This document shows, piece by piece, positions 17,685 through 26,640 of a stretch of 64,000 nt of DNA. The DNA comes from Nitrospirales bacterium. GTDB taxonomy: Bacteria; Nitrospirota; Nitrospiria; Nitrospirales; UBA8639. The notes beneath the pieces were generated by a model that saw nothing but the letters and a program-made list of their open reading frames with translations, searched no databases and was not told the origin of the DNA. Each line of letters begins with the position of its first letter. The first letter of the stretch is position 1. The DNA is taken from contig JAJDBP010000035.1 of assembly GCA_029261295.1 (NCBI GenBank), positions 1-64,000 of the forward strand, in the 5' to 3' direction. Both the position numbers and the translations under genes were made by a program.

Positions 17685-18323
17685 CAAATTCATTTCCCTT
17701 GCCAAGCATGACAGCTGAATAAGTTTGAGTTCGATGTCTTTTCTCCATGTCTGAATAAATCAGAACTTTGTTCTACTCTTCCTTTACATATGGCTAATTT
17801 CAACCGAGAATAAACGAATGAACCAATGAGCTGAACTCTACATTACCAATTGGAGGTCCCATGGACACAGGTTATCCAGCCCTAATTGCCGATCTCCCCG
17901 ACAAACAAAATGACACCGAGCGATCTACCATCACGGGCGCAGCAAACTCCAAGGAACCGGCACTCACTCCCACCACCACCAACCCTATTGACACTCCACC
18001 CATCATTCAGCACGCACCCTAAGACCATTCACTCTTACCCTTCGCCCTCAAGGCCTTGCCCTCTCTGTGCGGAGCATGCTTTTTCAATATCTCCATAAAT
18101 AGGGTCAGACTCGATAAAGCACAGCCCTTAATCAAACGACTATTCATTAGCATACTTCTCAAGAAACAAAGCACCCCCTCTTGAGATGACAATGTCCCCA
18201 GGTTACCATGAAACACACGGCGCACATTCCAACACTTATGGCAATTACGACTAGCAGTCAATTAATTATCTGGCCACTTTCCCAATCTCCCTTTCCCTTT
18301 TTTATTTCCCCTCATACACCATC
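17685..18323. other. Intergenic region between udg and ydbH, mostly unassigned
   Basis: Apart from the short ORF at 17861-18022, nothing in these roughly 640 bases can be assigned. The sequence just before ydbH (18270-18322) is pyrimidine-rich and lacks a Shine-Dalgarno. TAGGGTCAGACTC around 18095 resembles a common mobile-element-derived intergenic string, but no element can be traced. Confidence 0.4.
17861..18022 (+). CDS. Possible 53-residue small protein
   Basis: ATG 17861 follows GGAGG with a 4-base gap. The 53-codon frame ends at TAA 18022. The product is Pro/Thr-rich in its second half (PALTPTTTNPIDTPPII) and has no signal or membrane segment. It lies alone in a 640-base gap. Support is only the strong ribosome site; the composition resembles the Pro/Thr linker of the neighbouring glycosylase and could be chance. 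Confidence 0.3.
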   Translation: MDTGYPALIADLPDKQNDTERSTITGAANSKEPALTPTTTNPIDTPPIIQHAP

Positions 18324-21143
18324 ATGAAATTTTTCAAATTCCTAGGATGGTCCGTCATCGGGCTTATTTTGCTTACGAGTTTAGCCTATGGATTCCTTCC
18401 CTCTATTGGCAACTTGCTCATCACACAAGGCCTAAGCAACCGCGGCTTTACCAACATCAGCATCAACATGACTCGCCCCACGCTCCAGACTCTCACAATT
18501 CCATCCTTAATATTTCACACACCCACAGAGTCTGGCTCCGCAGCCATTTATATTCACGACACCACCATTACCTACTCACTAGACTCTCTCCTCGGAAACA
18601 TAGTCGAGGCTGTAAATATTGAACATATCAAGATCGAATGGGATTCCTCCTTCCTAAATACACCTAAGAATCCATCCTCGGCATCACAAGTCCCACAAGA
18701 AGATTCTCGGAATATTTTTACGTCTTTCGGTTCTGAAGGTTTCCTCCCTCTCCTACCTTTCCAACATCTGGTCGTTAAAAAAATGGATATTTTCAACCCC
18801 TCGGCTCCTCCAACCCTTCAAGAAATTTCGCTCAGCGCAAAAATGGACGCACAGCAGGAGAAATATGAAGGCTCAATTCACCTTGAAGGTAAGGAACTCC
18901 TCATAAATTTCATCACGCTCTCCCTTTCACAAGATGGCCAGCTATCGTTTTCCGGAATGCATTCAAGCACACCAGAAGACCTCGCACTAGAATTGAAGAC
19001 TTCAGTGAAAAGCACCGGTTCTTCCCTGAAACTTCAAGGGAAAACCACACTCAAGCTTCACCCCATCATTCACACACTCTCCGCTTTGTTTCCTCTTCCA
19101 ACTGAATTTCAGAACATAACAGGGGAATTTTCAGGAACATGGGAAGGTTCTATACGTGAACAATCAGCATCGGTCGATTCCCCCATTGGAACTATCAGGG
19201 GAAATTTTTCATTGGATGCTCGCATGCCATCATTAGATCCTATTGCCAAAGATATTCAGCTTCTCACCAATGGAACATTGTCTACGGATGGGCGCACACT
19301 TACCATGGCTTTACTACCGTCATCCTCAGGGAGTGTGAACCTCTCCTTAGATCCCTTTACCCATTCAGCACTCGCTCCGTTCGTCTCCCATCATGGCCCC
19401 CGGTTGTTAACATGGAAGATTCAGGAACCCATTCATGTAGTTGCGCCCCTCAACTCAAATCCCGAAGGTGCTCAAATTCAAACAGGAAAATTCCACTTCG
19501 CCATACACAACACCGCAGAACAGATCGAAGTAGTCCTGTCTCCCAACAATCTTCGTTGGCAAAAATCAAGTGGCCTGATAGGAAAAGGCGAGGCAAGAAT
19601 CTTTTCAGAAATTCGACCGAAAGCAACACCTTCTTTGAGTCTTGCAAACTTGGAGCTAGAGACACATGCCTCCTTTTCATTGGCTACAAATCAGATTGCG
19701 GTTAGGCTTCATCCATCCTCTCTGTTACGCATTTCAAAGCTAAAGAATGAGACTATTTCTATTCAAACCATTGAGGCCATATTTCCCAAAGGGCTCTCCT
19801 GGAATTTTGATACTCCGTCGAAATCATGGAAGTTGATCGCCCCAACCTCAATATTCACTCTCCCGTCGTTGGCCTTCCAAGGTAAGCAATGGGAACTGGG
19901 AAAGATTCTCACGAAGGGTCTCATGATAACGACAACCCCAGTCAATTGGGAGGTAACCGGAGAAACCACTTTTCAACGGTTATTGCCGCCCAAAATGTCA
20001 TTAGAAATTCCCCCTTCTGCCTGGCAAACCCAATATTTGCTCAAGTCTACATCTGCATCCATTAAGTTTAACGGCCAACTGCTTGCCCATCCCCTCAATG
20101 TTGGAGGACAGGTCAGATTTAACTTTCTGACAGGTGCAGGATCGGGGACTCTCGTGCTGAACCCCATTCGGTTCGAACCTCAAACCCTCGTATTGAGCCA
20201 ACTGATTCAACCTTGGCCCGATCCAGAAATAGACCTGACGCACGGAACGATCTCAGCTTCGGCTGAAATCACATTCGGAAAAGCCACCAGAAAATCGAGC
20301 CATTCCATAGATCTCAAACGGCTGCATGGCATTATCGATTTCAAGAAAGTTGGTGGGTTTTTGACCCCGACTATTATGCAAGGGCTCTCGACGCGCTTGG
20401 AAATCATTGGAGAAAATGAAACGCTCCGGATTCCACCGACTCCTCTTCGAATCAACACAATTCAATCTGCCGTAGAACTCAGCAACACCTCCCTTCTTCT
20501 CTCCACTGAATCTTTCTCTTTTAACTCGGTTCCTACTTTATCAATTAGGAATATGAGGACACACTTATTAGGAGGAACGATTGCTCTAGACAAGGCCGCA
20601 CTTGACCTATCATCCGAAACTCATGAGGTGATGCTCCAAGTTAGAGGACTAGACTTGAATGAAGTGTTACGCTTAGAGCAACAAGAAACCGTGAAAGGGA
20701 CCGGCACACTCGATGGCGCCCTTCCCCTTTCCATCTCAGGGAAAGAAGTCACAGTCAAACAGGGCTCGATTCAAGGGCGATCGCCAGGAGGGACGCTTCA
20801 TTTCGAGGTAGATAAAGAAACCGCCACTGCCTGGGCGGAAAGCCAACCCAATCTGGATCTTCTCGTCAAAAGTTTAGAAAATTATCACTATTCAAAATTA
20901 GCGGTTGATGTCGATTATGGTGAAAATGGTATCCTCAAACTGGACACGAGATTAGAAGGGAAAAATCCAGACTTCCGAAATGGTGTACCCGTTCACTTCA
21001 ATCTAAATATCGAAGAAAATATCCCAGCCCTCTTGAAAAGCCTATCCCTCGTAAAAGATCTAGAAAATAAGATTGAAACGATGATGACCGGAAAGGGAAA
21101 GGCCTCAAACAAGAACACCTTCAATCCCTCAGCCGGCCCATAA
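18324..21143 (+). CDS. ydbH: YdbH-like AsmA-superfamily intermembrane lipid transport protein
   Basis: The protein has 939 residues with an N-terminal membrane anchor (FLGWSVIGLILLTSLAYGFL) and a long periplasmic beta-rich region with many alternating hydrophobic strands, as in AsmA-like bridges. The C-terminal part is characteristic of YdbH: GSIQGRSPGGTLHFEVDKE, LENYHYSKLAVDVDYGENG, LKLDTRLEGKNPDF, and NGVPVHFNLNIEENIPALLKSL. In E. coli YdbH acts redundantly with TamB and YhdP to move phospholipids to the outer membrane. The two following genes are its usual partners YnbE and YdbL, which makes the assignment secure. The start at 18324 has no clear ribosome site. Confidence 0.9.
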   Translation: MKFFKFLGWSVIGLILLTSLAYGFLPSIGNLLITQGLSNRGFTNISINMTRPTLQTLTIPSLIFHTPTESGSAAIYIHDTTITYSLDSLLGNIVEAVNIEHIKIEWDSSFLNTPKNPSSASQVPQEDSRNIFTSFGSEGFLPLLPFQHLVVKKMDIFNPSAPPTLQEISLSAKMDAQQEKYEGSIHLEGKELLINFITLSLSQDGQLSFSGMHSSTPEDLALELKTSVKSTGSSLKLQGKTTLKLHPIIHTLSALFPLPTEFQNITGEFSGTWEGSIREQSASVDSPIGTIRGNFSLDARMPSLDPIAKDIQLLTNGTLSTDGRTLTMALLPSSSGSVNLSLDPFTHSALAPFVSHHGPRLLTWKIQEPIHVVAPLNSNPEGAQIQTGKFHFAIHNTAEQIEVVLSPNNLRWQKSSGLIGKGEARIFSEIRPKATPSLSLANLELETHASFSLATNQIAVRLHPSSLLRISKLKNETISIQTIEAIFPKGLSWNFDTPSKSWKLIAPTSIFTLPSLAFQGKQWELGKILTKGLMITTTPVNWEVTGETTFQRLLPPKMSLEIPPSAWQTQYLLKSTSASIKFNGQLLAHPLNVGGQVRFNFLTGAGSGTLVLNPIRFEPQTLVLSQLIQPWPDPEIDLTHGTISASAEITFGKATRKSSHSIDLKRLHGIIDFKKVGGFLTPTIMQGLSTRLEIIGENETLRIPPTPLRINTIQSAVELSNTSLLLSTESFSFNSVPTLSIRNMRTHLLGGTIALDKAALDLSSETHEVMLQVRGLDLNEVLRLEQQETVKGTGTLDGALPLSISGKEVTVKQGSIQGRSPGGTLHFEVDKETATAWAESQPNLDLLVKSLENYHYSKLAVDVDYGENGILKLDTRLEGKNPDFRNGVPVHFNLNIEENIPALLKSLSLVKDLENKIETMMTGKGKASNKNTFNPSAGP

Positions 21144-21188
21144 CAAATAATGTCGCCAATGCCCATCTACTCCACAGAAGGGGAACGT

Positions 21189-21392
21189 ATGATTCAACGA
21201 ATTCGAAATCTCACCATGCTATTGGTACTTCTGACTGCCCTGCTACTTGTAGGTTGCACCCCACGGGTGGAAGTCGCAGTTCCAGAGAAACCTATCACCA
21301 TCAATCTGAATGTCAAAATCGACCATGAAATTCGCGTCAAAGTTGAAAAAGATTTAGATAACGTCTTTACTGACCAAAGCGGACTCTTCTAA
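21189..21392 (+). CDS. ynbE: YnbE-like lipoprotein
   Basis: The protein has 67 residues from ATG 21189 (GAAGGGGAACGT upstream); an in-frame ATG at 21150 would add only a poor n-region. The signal peptide ends in LLVGC with Cys23. The mature part RVEVAVPEKPITINLNVKI followed by DHEIRVKVEKDLDNVF closely follows the YnbE family pattern. YnbE is an outer-membrane lipoprotein reported to form a beta-strand continuation with the YdbH C-terminus. The gap to ydbH is short. Confidence 0.9.
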   Translation: MIQRIRNLTMLLVLLTALLLVGCTPRVEVAVPEKPITINLNVKIDHEIRVKVEKDLDNVFTDQSGLF

Positions 21393-21410
21393 GAAACACG
21401 AGGGACAATC

Positions 21411-21767
21411 ATGAGAACATCACACACTCATTCAACATTCATTGCTATAACCATTACCTGTCTACTGTTTTTCTGTATACCCCTAGTAGCCTTTGGAATC
21501 ACTCTTGACCAAGCCAAACAACAAGGCTTGTTAGGTGAACGTCCTGACGGATACCTGGGGCTCGCAAAACCATCAGCTTCACCAGATACTGTTAACCTAA
21601 TGAAAGAAATCAACCGGAAACGACGAGACGTATATAGGAAAATCGCAGCAAAGGATGGCACCACACTACCAGTCGTGGAGGCTCTAGCTGGCAAAAAAGC
21701 CATCCAAAAAACGTCCCCTGGTCAACTCATCATGAAACCCAACGGAACCTGGACCCCAAAACCATAG
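21411..21767 (+). CDS. ydbL: YdbL family (DUF1318) periplasmic protein
   Basis: The protein has 118 residues with an N-terminal signal peptide (about 1-29, ending near VAFG). The mature part has ITLDQAKQQGLLGERPDGYLGL, VNLMKEINRKRRDVYRKIA, and KTSPGQLIMKPNGTW, matching the YdbL/DUF1318 pattern from end to end. YdbL is thought to keep YdbH and YnbE in the correct assembly state. It is 18 bases after ynbE and completes the ydbH-ynbE-ydbL operon. Confidence 0.9.
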   Translation: MRTSHTHSTFIAITITCLLFFCIPLVAFGITLDQAKQQGLLGERPDGYLGLAKPSASPDTVNLMKEINRKRRDVYRKIAAKDGTTLPVVEALAGKKAIQKTSPGQLIMKPNGTWTPKP

Positions 21768-22250
21768 CCTTCACTAGTCCACTCCTTTCTTCTGTTGGCT
21801 GTGGCGGGATCAAGAGTCTTTATAAATCTGAAAAAAAATCGGCGAGCACTTGTCTGAGCGCTGCGGGTTGTGCCGCCCCAGGACTTGGCAAGGCTCTCTG
21901 TATTTTCAGAGTCTGCGCGGGCAACAATGTTTTGGGTCCTTTTCCCAAAAGAAAAGGATCTAGTCCGCCCGGACGTGACCCAGCAAAACTTCAATAGAGT
22001 GTACCCCTACATTTACCCTTTTGAATCAGCAGTAGGTAACTCATTCAAAAAATATTCACCCTCACCCCAACCCTCTCCCTGGAAGGGCGAGGGAGTTTTT
22101 GAAAGTTATAATTGAAAGTCAAAACCTTATTTCTTTAGTAGATTTTCATGATGAAAACCCGCTTTCGACTGTGGGTAGGAGGGCGGAAAAGGATAGGAGG
22201 AGGAGGAGAGAGATACATAATCTGTCGGTGTCCAAAAGGGTAAGTTCAGC
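21768..22250. other. Intergenic region with repeat and possible degenerate sequence
   Basis: The stretch separates the converging ydbL and acyltransferase genes. It contains the second REP-like copy (22059-22094). The 21780-22010 part has open frames in several phases on both strands and a more GC-rich look, but no convincing start, ribosome site or family match. It may be a dispersed or decayed intergenic element. No gene is called. Confidence 0.4.
22059..22094. repeat. Dispersed REP-like palindromic repeat, copy 2
   Basis: CCCTCACCCCAACCCTCTCC, a short spacer, then GGGCGAGGGAG: the same arms as copy 1 at 598-634, in the same orientation. Here it lies in the gap between two convergent genes, where such palindromes are common. 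Confidence 0.75.
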
Positions 22251-22952
22251 TTAGAGAGTTACCGAAAGAATACCTTCCCGCAATACTTCAATTTGCTTCA
22301 TGATTTCTTTTGTGCAGGATTGCATGCATTCCTTACTAGGCTTAGATTCTTGAGGGAATCGCAGAGGCTCCCCATATCGAATCACTGCCTTACTGGGAAT
22401 AAACAGGGTTTTCAGTATGGACGTCACCGAATGAGGTCCTTCCCAAACAATGGAAGCTGGAATCACCGGTGCTCCTGATTTAATCGCCAGATATCCAATA
22501 CCTGGATGCCCTTCATCCAAACGATGCCGATCTAATCCACCTTCAGGAAACAAACCAATTACTTCTTGTGCTGCTAGTCCATCCAACATCGTCCTGATCG
22601 CTTTGACATCTCGCTTTCCTCGTTGAACGGGAATACAACCCATTGCATCAAACGACCATTGGATAAATGGTTGGGCATAAATTTCTGCGGCCATGAGAAA
22701 TCGAACTGGCCGTCCTGCTGTAGCTAAGAGTACTAACGGATCACCTAAGGCGGTATGATCACACACAATGAGAGCGGGGCCTTTTGATGGAACGGGAGAT
22801 TCCTCAAAGGCCTGGACTCGATACATCAGTCGACAGACCAAAGCATTTAACTGATTAAGAAATGTATAGATGAGGCCTTGTGGCTTAGCTGGTACTGACA
22901 CAGTTCGAGTGGAGAAAGGTAGATGGGTTGCTTCTAGGTGATGTTTCCCCAT
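22251..22952 (-). CDS. PlsC-family 1-acylglycerol-3-phosphate O-acyltransferase
   Basis: The protein has 233 residues. It has the HX4D catalytic motif as CDHTALGD (His66, Asp71), the acyl-acceptor motif FPEGG followed by LDRHRLDEGH, and GAPVIPASIVWEG, the order typical of PlsC-type acyltransferases in phospholipid synthesis. The FPEGGLDR form departs from the common FPEGTRS. This may mean another acceptor, such as a lipid A or ornithine-lipid intermediate; that is inference. It is the last gene of a minus-strand run with tldD and pmbA. The ribosome site before 22952 is poor, so the start is uncertain. Confidence 0.82.
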   Translation of the reverse strand: MGKHHLEATHLPFSTRTVSVPAKPQGLIYTFLNQLNALVCRLMYRVQAFEESPVPSKGPALIVCDHTALGDPLVLLATAGRPVRFLMAAEIYAQPFIQWSFDAMGCIPVQRGKRDVKAIRTMLDGLAAQEVIGLFPEGGLDRHRLDEGHPGIGYLAIKSGAPVIPASIVWEGPHSVTSILKTLFIPSKAVIRYGEPLRFPQESKPSKECMQSCTKEIMKQIEVLREGILSVTL

Positions 22953-23009
22953 CCTAAAACTTTCGGACAGGGACGGCCTGGACCTGAGATGTGGTCGTCG
23001 GAAAACCGA

Positions 23010-23513
23010 TTAGGAAGAGGGAGTTTTCTCGTGTTCAGAGTTTGATGTATCGGTGGATGCATCTTCTCCAGATACAGCTTCAGAATCCTCAGAGGATTCA
23101 GCATCATCCCCTTCTTCCCCCTCTTCGCTCTCTTCTTCTGGCTCTTCAAACCAATTCACGAGCATGTCATCCCACCACGCCATGTCGACTTCTTCCCCTG
23201 GGTCTTGTCCCAAAAGTTCGACATTTTCTTTCGTAAACTCAGGGTCGATAACGGTGGGCTTAAACAGGGCACGATCAATGACTTCTTTAGTGCCAAACCC
23301 TCCAACAATCCAGGAGTGGGCATCCGCACGACGTGATTTATAGGCTTGCAACCCAATTTTGAGATACAGAAATATTTTCCGCTGGGCCTCATCATTGAAA
23401 CCCGATGGTGGCAAACTCAGAGTTTTTTCTATTTTCTTTCGCCATTCCCGTTGATTGTATCGGGAGGTGATCAACTGAAGGGCTTTGGCCCCATCTTCTA
23501 GCTCAAGAGGCAT
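23010..23513 (-). CDS. Unknown protein with an acidic disordered C-terminal tail
   Basis: The protein has 167 residues with GGAG in front of ATG 23513. Residues 1-120 appear folded (QREWRKKIEKTLSLPPSGF, KIFLYLKIGLQAYKSRRAD, AWWDDMLVNWFEEPEEES). The last 50 residues are almost entirely Glu, Asp, Ser and Thr, so they are probably disordered and strongly negative. No family is recognised. It lies 53 bases downstream of pmbA and 57 bases upstream of the acyltransferase, on the same strand, so it is likely co-transcribed with tldD-pmbA. Confidence 0.65.
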   Translation of the reverse strand: MPLELEDGAKALQLITSRYNQREWRKKIEKTLSLPPSGFNDEAQRKIFLYLKIGLQAYKSRRADAHSWIVGGFGTKEVIDRALFKPTVIDPEFTKENVELLGQDPGEEVDMAWWDDMLVNWFEEPEEESEEGEEGDDAESSEDSEAVSGEDASTDTSNSEHEKTPSS

Positions 23514-23566
23514 ATCATTTCTCCATCACACTTTATTCTGATTGAATATCATTCTGTCCTGTTTAC

Positions 23567-24937
23567 TCAATGCCCAGCAACCATCATTTTTCGAATTTTG
23601 ACCGTTGGGCTTGCCGTTCTCCCTCGAAATACCAAGTCATTTCCAATCATTTCTATATCATTAAATATATTTTTTAAATTGCCAGCAATCGTAACCTCTT
23701 CCACCGGATGGACGATTTCACCGTTTTCTATCCAAAACCCCACCGCTCCACGCGAATAATCACCCGTGACCATGTTCACACCAAACCCAATCAGCTCGGT
23801 CACGAGAAGACCTCGTTTGGTGGACTTGAGAATTTCCTCTGGTGAGCTGGTACCCGGAGAAAGAAATAAGTTCGTTGTCCCTACCGTAGGGTTTTCACCA
23901 ACCGATCTGGAAGCATTTCCAGTCGATTCCATCCCTAATTTTCTTCCAGAGTAGGTATCTAATAGATAACTGGTGAGGACTCCCTTATCAACAACCACAT
24001 TTCTTCTGGTCGGCAATCCTTCACCATCAAACGGTCGAGAACCCAGGCCGTTGGGAAGCCGGCCGTCATCAACTACGGTGACCGATTCAGCCGCAATCTT
24101 TTTCCCTAATTGCCCCATCAGAAACGACGCGCCTTTATAGAGCGAATACCCTGATGCCGCCGATGCAATATGCCCCAATAACCCCTTCGCGATTTCTGGA
24201 TCAAAAATGACGGGAACTTCCTGTGTAGAAATAGACCGACTTCCTAATCGCCTCACGGTTCGCCGTGCAGCTTCTTGTCCAACGTGTTCAGGACTCTCTA
24301 ATGCTTGGAATTTTCTATTTACCGAATACCAATAATCTCGCTGCATGCCCCCATTCCCACTATCGGCCGCAATAGGAGACACGGACAGAGAATAGGAGGA
24401 ACTCGTATATGATCCGACAAAGCCGTGAGAATTTGCCAACAAAATCGACCCGTAGCCTGCTGAGCATTCGGCTCCTTCAGAATTGGTAATGCGTGAGTCG
24501 GCGGAAAACGCTGATTGTTCCGTCCGCTTGGCCAAGTCTATTTCTTCATCAACGGTTAATTGGCGACTATCTTTCATATCCATGTCTGGAATATCGACCG
24601 TCATCTGATCCGAGGCAGGCAATCCTGAAGTTTGATCTTCAACTACTGCTTTCGCCAGACTACAGGTATCACTCACCAAACGATCCAACGAGGCTTCGGA
24701 AAAATCTGAGGTCGAGGAACTGGCTGACCTTTTACCAAAAAAAACTCTGATTCCCAATACTTTCTCCCTAGCTTTCGAAAGTCGATCCACTTCTGACATC
24801 CGTACTTGGACGGAGACTGAATCTCCTTCAGCTACGAGCAGGTCCGCTTCAGTGGCACCCAAGGTGGTAGCACGTTTGAGGACCGCTTCCGCTAACTCGG
24901 GGAAATGGTCTCCATGTGTCGCAGGATTATTTGTCAT
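23567..24937 (-). CDS. pmbA: PmbA/TldE metalloprotease partner subunit
   Basis: The protein has 456 residues and belongs to the TldD/PmbA family. TldE (PmbA) lacks the metal site but pairs with TldD to form the active protease, which unfolds and cleaves peptides such as microcin precursors and CcdA. Seen are EADLLVAEGDSVSVQVRMSE, VPVIFDPEIAKGLLGHIASA, in which the HExxxH of TldD is absent, and LPTRRNVVVDKGVLTSYLLD and GFWIENGEIVHPVEEVTIAGNL, which are typical. It follows tldD after 37 bases. Confidence 0.93.
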   Translation of the reverse strand: MTNNPATHGDHFPELAEAVLKRATTLGATEADLLVAEGDSVSVQVRMSEVDRLSKAREKVLGIRVFFGKRSASSSTSDFSEASLDRLVSDTCSLAKAVVEDQTSGLPASDQMTVDIPDMDMKDSRQLTVDEEIDLAKRTEQSAFSADSRITNSEGAECSAGYGSILLANSHGFVGSYTSSSYSLSVSPIAADSGNGGMQRDYWYSVNRKFQALESPEHVGQEAARRTVRRLGSRSISTQEVPVIFDPEIAKGLLGHIASAASGYSLYKGASFLMGQLGKKIAAESVTVVDDGRLPNGLGSRPFDGEGLPTRRNVVVDKGVLTSYLLDTYSGRKLGMESTGNASRSVGENPTVGTTNLFLSPGTSSPEEILKSTKRGLLVTELIGFGVNMVTGDYSRGAVGFWIENGEIVHPVEEVTIAGNLKNIFNDIEMIGNDLVFRGRTASPTVKIRKMMVAGH

Positions 24938-24974
24938 GATTGTCTAGGAATCAACAAAACAGGAGGAGGCTCCA

Positions 24975-26402
24975 TCAGCCCATAGCCGTTCCACCAACGG
25001 TCATTTCATCAACTTTAATGGTTGGAAGCCCTACACCGACAGGAACCGACTGCCCTTCTTTGCCACACGTCCCGATTCCTTCATCAAGTTTCATATCATG
25101 TCCCACCATCGAAACTTTCTTGAGCACATCAGGACCATTCCCAATTAAGGTCGCGCCTTTGACAGGCTTCGTGATCTTGCCATCTTCAATGAGATACGCC
25201 TCGCTGGCTGAGAACACAAATTTTCCACTGGTAATATCTACTTGCCCTCCACCAAAGGATGCCGCATATAAACCCTTTTTGACAGAGCCAATGATGTCTT
25301 GCGGCTCTGACTCTCCAGCCAACATAAAGGTATTGGTCATGCGAGGGAGAACAACGCTCCGAAAATCTTCACGACGACCATTACCAGTCAGTGGAATCCC
25401 CATTAAGCGCGCATTGAGCCGATCCGTAATATATCCACGCAACACGCCTTTTTCTATGAGCATGGTACGTGAAGTTGGAGTCCCCTCATCATCAATATTC
25501 ATAGAGCCACGACGAAACGGCAGTGTGCCATCATCCACAATCGTACAAAGCTCGGAAGCCACTGACTGCCCAATAAGGTCACTAAAGGCAGATGTTTTCC
25601 TTCGATTAAAATCAGCTTCTAATCCGTGCCCAATCGCTTCATGCAGCAAAATCCCTGGCCAGCCCCCGCCTAACACCACTGGCATGGTTCCAGCCGGCGC
25701 ATCCACCGCGTCTAGATTCACAATGGCTTGGCGGGCTGCTTCCCTGGCGAAATCTAAAGCTCGTCCATTTTCGACAAAAAAGGAAAATCCGACTCGGCCC
25801 CCGCCCCCATAGCTTCCAACCTGGCGATTGGTTCCATCTTCAGCAATACAGGTGACCTGAAGACGGGCCAGTGGCTGGACATCCCCTATCAGTTGGCCTT
25901 CAGAATTCATGACCAAGAATATCTTTTGTTCAGTATTAAACGACGCCATGACTTTGGCAATGCGAGGGTCATATTTTCTGGCTTCCACATCAATTTGATT
26001 CAAAAGGTCCACCCGAGCTTCTGTCGTAATATCCGTTAAGGGTTGCTGCAGAGGATACAGATTTTTGGAAGGACCTGACCGATGAGTCACCGATAGAGTT
26101 TTATCACCCTGTGGAGACTCGGCGATATATCTGGCCGTTTCCGCTGCTTGCACTAAATCCTTGACGGAAAGGTCGTCAGAATAAGCAAACCCTGTTCGCT
26201 CTCCCGCCACCGCCCGAATTCCCGCACCCTGTGCGACACTTTTTACGGCCCGTTTGACCAAGCTTTCTTCCATAGAAACCGAGTCCGTGACCGAAGACTC
26301 CAGGTACATGTCGGCATAGTCTACATCTCGGGTCTTCGCCTTATTCAAGGCCTGAAGAATTTCCTGTTCTTGAAGAGCAAAGTCTGACGGGCTGGGAGTC
26401 AT
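24975..26402 (-). CDS. tldD: TldD metalloprotease subunit
   Basis: The protein has 475 residues from ATG 26402; the frame extends to 26468, but those codons look like untranslated sequence. The zinc motif HEAIGH (His254, Glu255, His259) lies in GGGWPGILLHEAIGHGLEADF. GSMNIDDEGTPTSRTMLIEKG and FSASEAYLIEDGKITKPVKGATLIG are the usual C-terminal signatures. With PmbA it forms the TldD/E protease that acts on unstructured peptides. It is the first gene of the minus-strand run tldD, pmbA, acidic protein, acyltransferase. Confidence 0.95.
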   Translation of the reverse strand: MTPSPSDFALQEQEILQALNKAKTRDVDYADMYLESSVTDSVSMEESLVKRAVKSVAQGAGIRAVAGERTGFAYSDDLSVKDLVQAAETARYIAESPQGDKTLSVTHRSGPSKNLYPLQQPLTDITTEARVDLLNQIDVEARKYDPRIAKVMASFNTEQKIFLVMNSEGQLIGDVQPLARLQVTCIAEDGTNRQVGSYGGGGRVGFSFFVENGRALDFAREAARQAIVNLDAVDAPAGTMPVVLGGGWPGILLHEAIGHGLEADFNRRKTSAFSDLIGQSVASELCTIVDDGTLPFRRGSMNIDDEGTPTSRTMLIEKGVLRGYITDRLNARLMGIPLTGNGRREDFRSVVLPRMTNTFMLAGESEPQDIIGSVKKGLYAASFGGGQVDITSGKFVFSASEAYLIEDGKITKPVKGATLIGNGPDVLKKVSMVGHDMKLDEGIGTCGKEGQSVPVGVGLPTIKVDEMTVGGTAMG

Positions 26403-26518
26403 AACACTTGGCTTTGAAATTTGGGAGAATAAACTAAAAGATGGACGAAGCGAGTGAGTATAGCCCATCTCCTAGGTGGGCGCAATTTCAGGGAACGAAA
26501 CGAGGGCCCTCATCTAAT

Positions 26519-26547
26519 TTGACAAGAATCTGTTTCATTATTAGACT
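26519..26547 (+). promoter_or_regulatory. Likely sigma70-type promoter of the uppS-proS operon
   Basis: A perfect TTGACA (26519-26524), a 17-base spacer and TAGACT (26542-26547, 4/6) lie about 90 bases upstream of the uppS start and point towards it. It is the best consensus match seen in the window and is in the right place to drive uppS, cdsA, dxr, rseP and proS. Confidence 0.6.
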
Positions 26548-26640
26548 AAATTGTGGTTCACACATTTCTTCTTTTTGTAGATGTTTTGCGCTAGAGCCAC
26601 TCACCGGTTTTAGCTCTCATTTCAATACTCAGCGTTATTC

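Noticed and set aside
26403-26468. 22-residue N-terminal extension of TldD
   Set aside because: It is not part of the family and lies in the intergenic gap; ATG 26402 fits.
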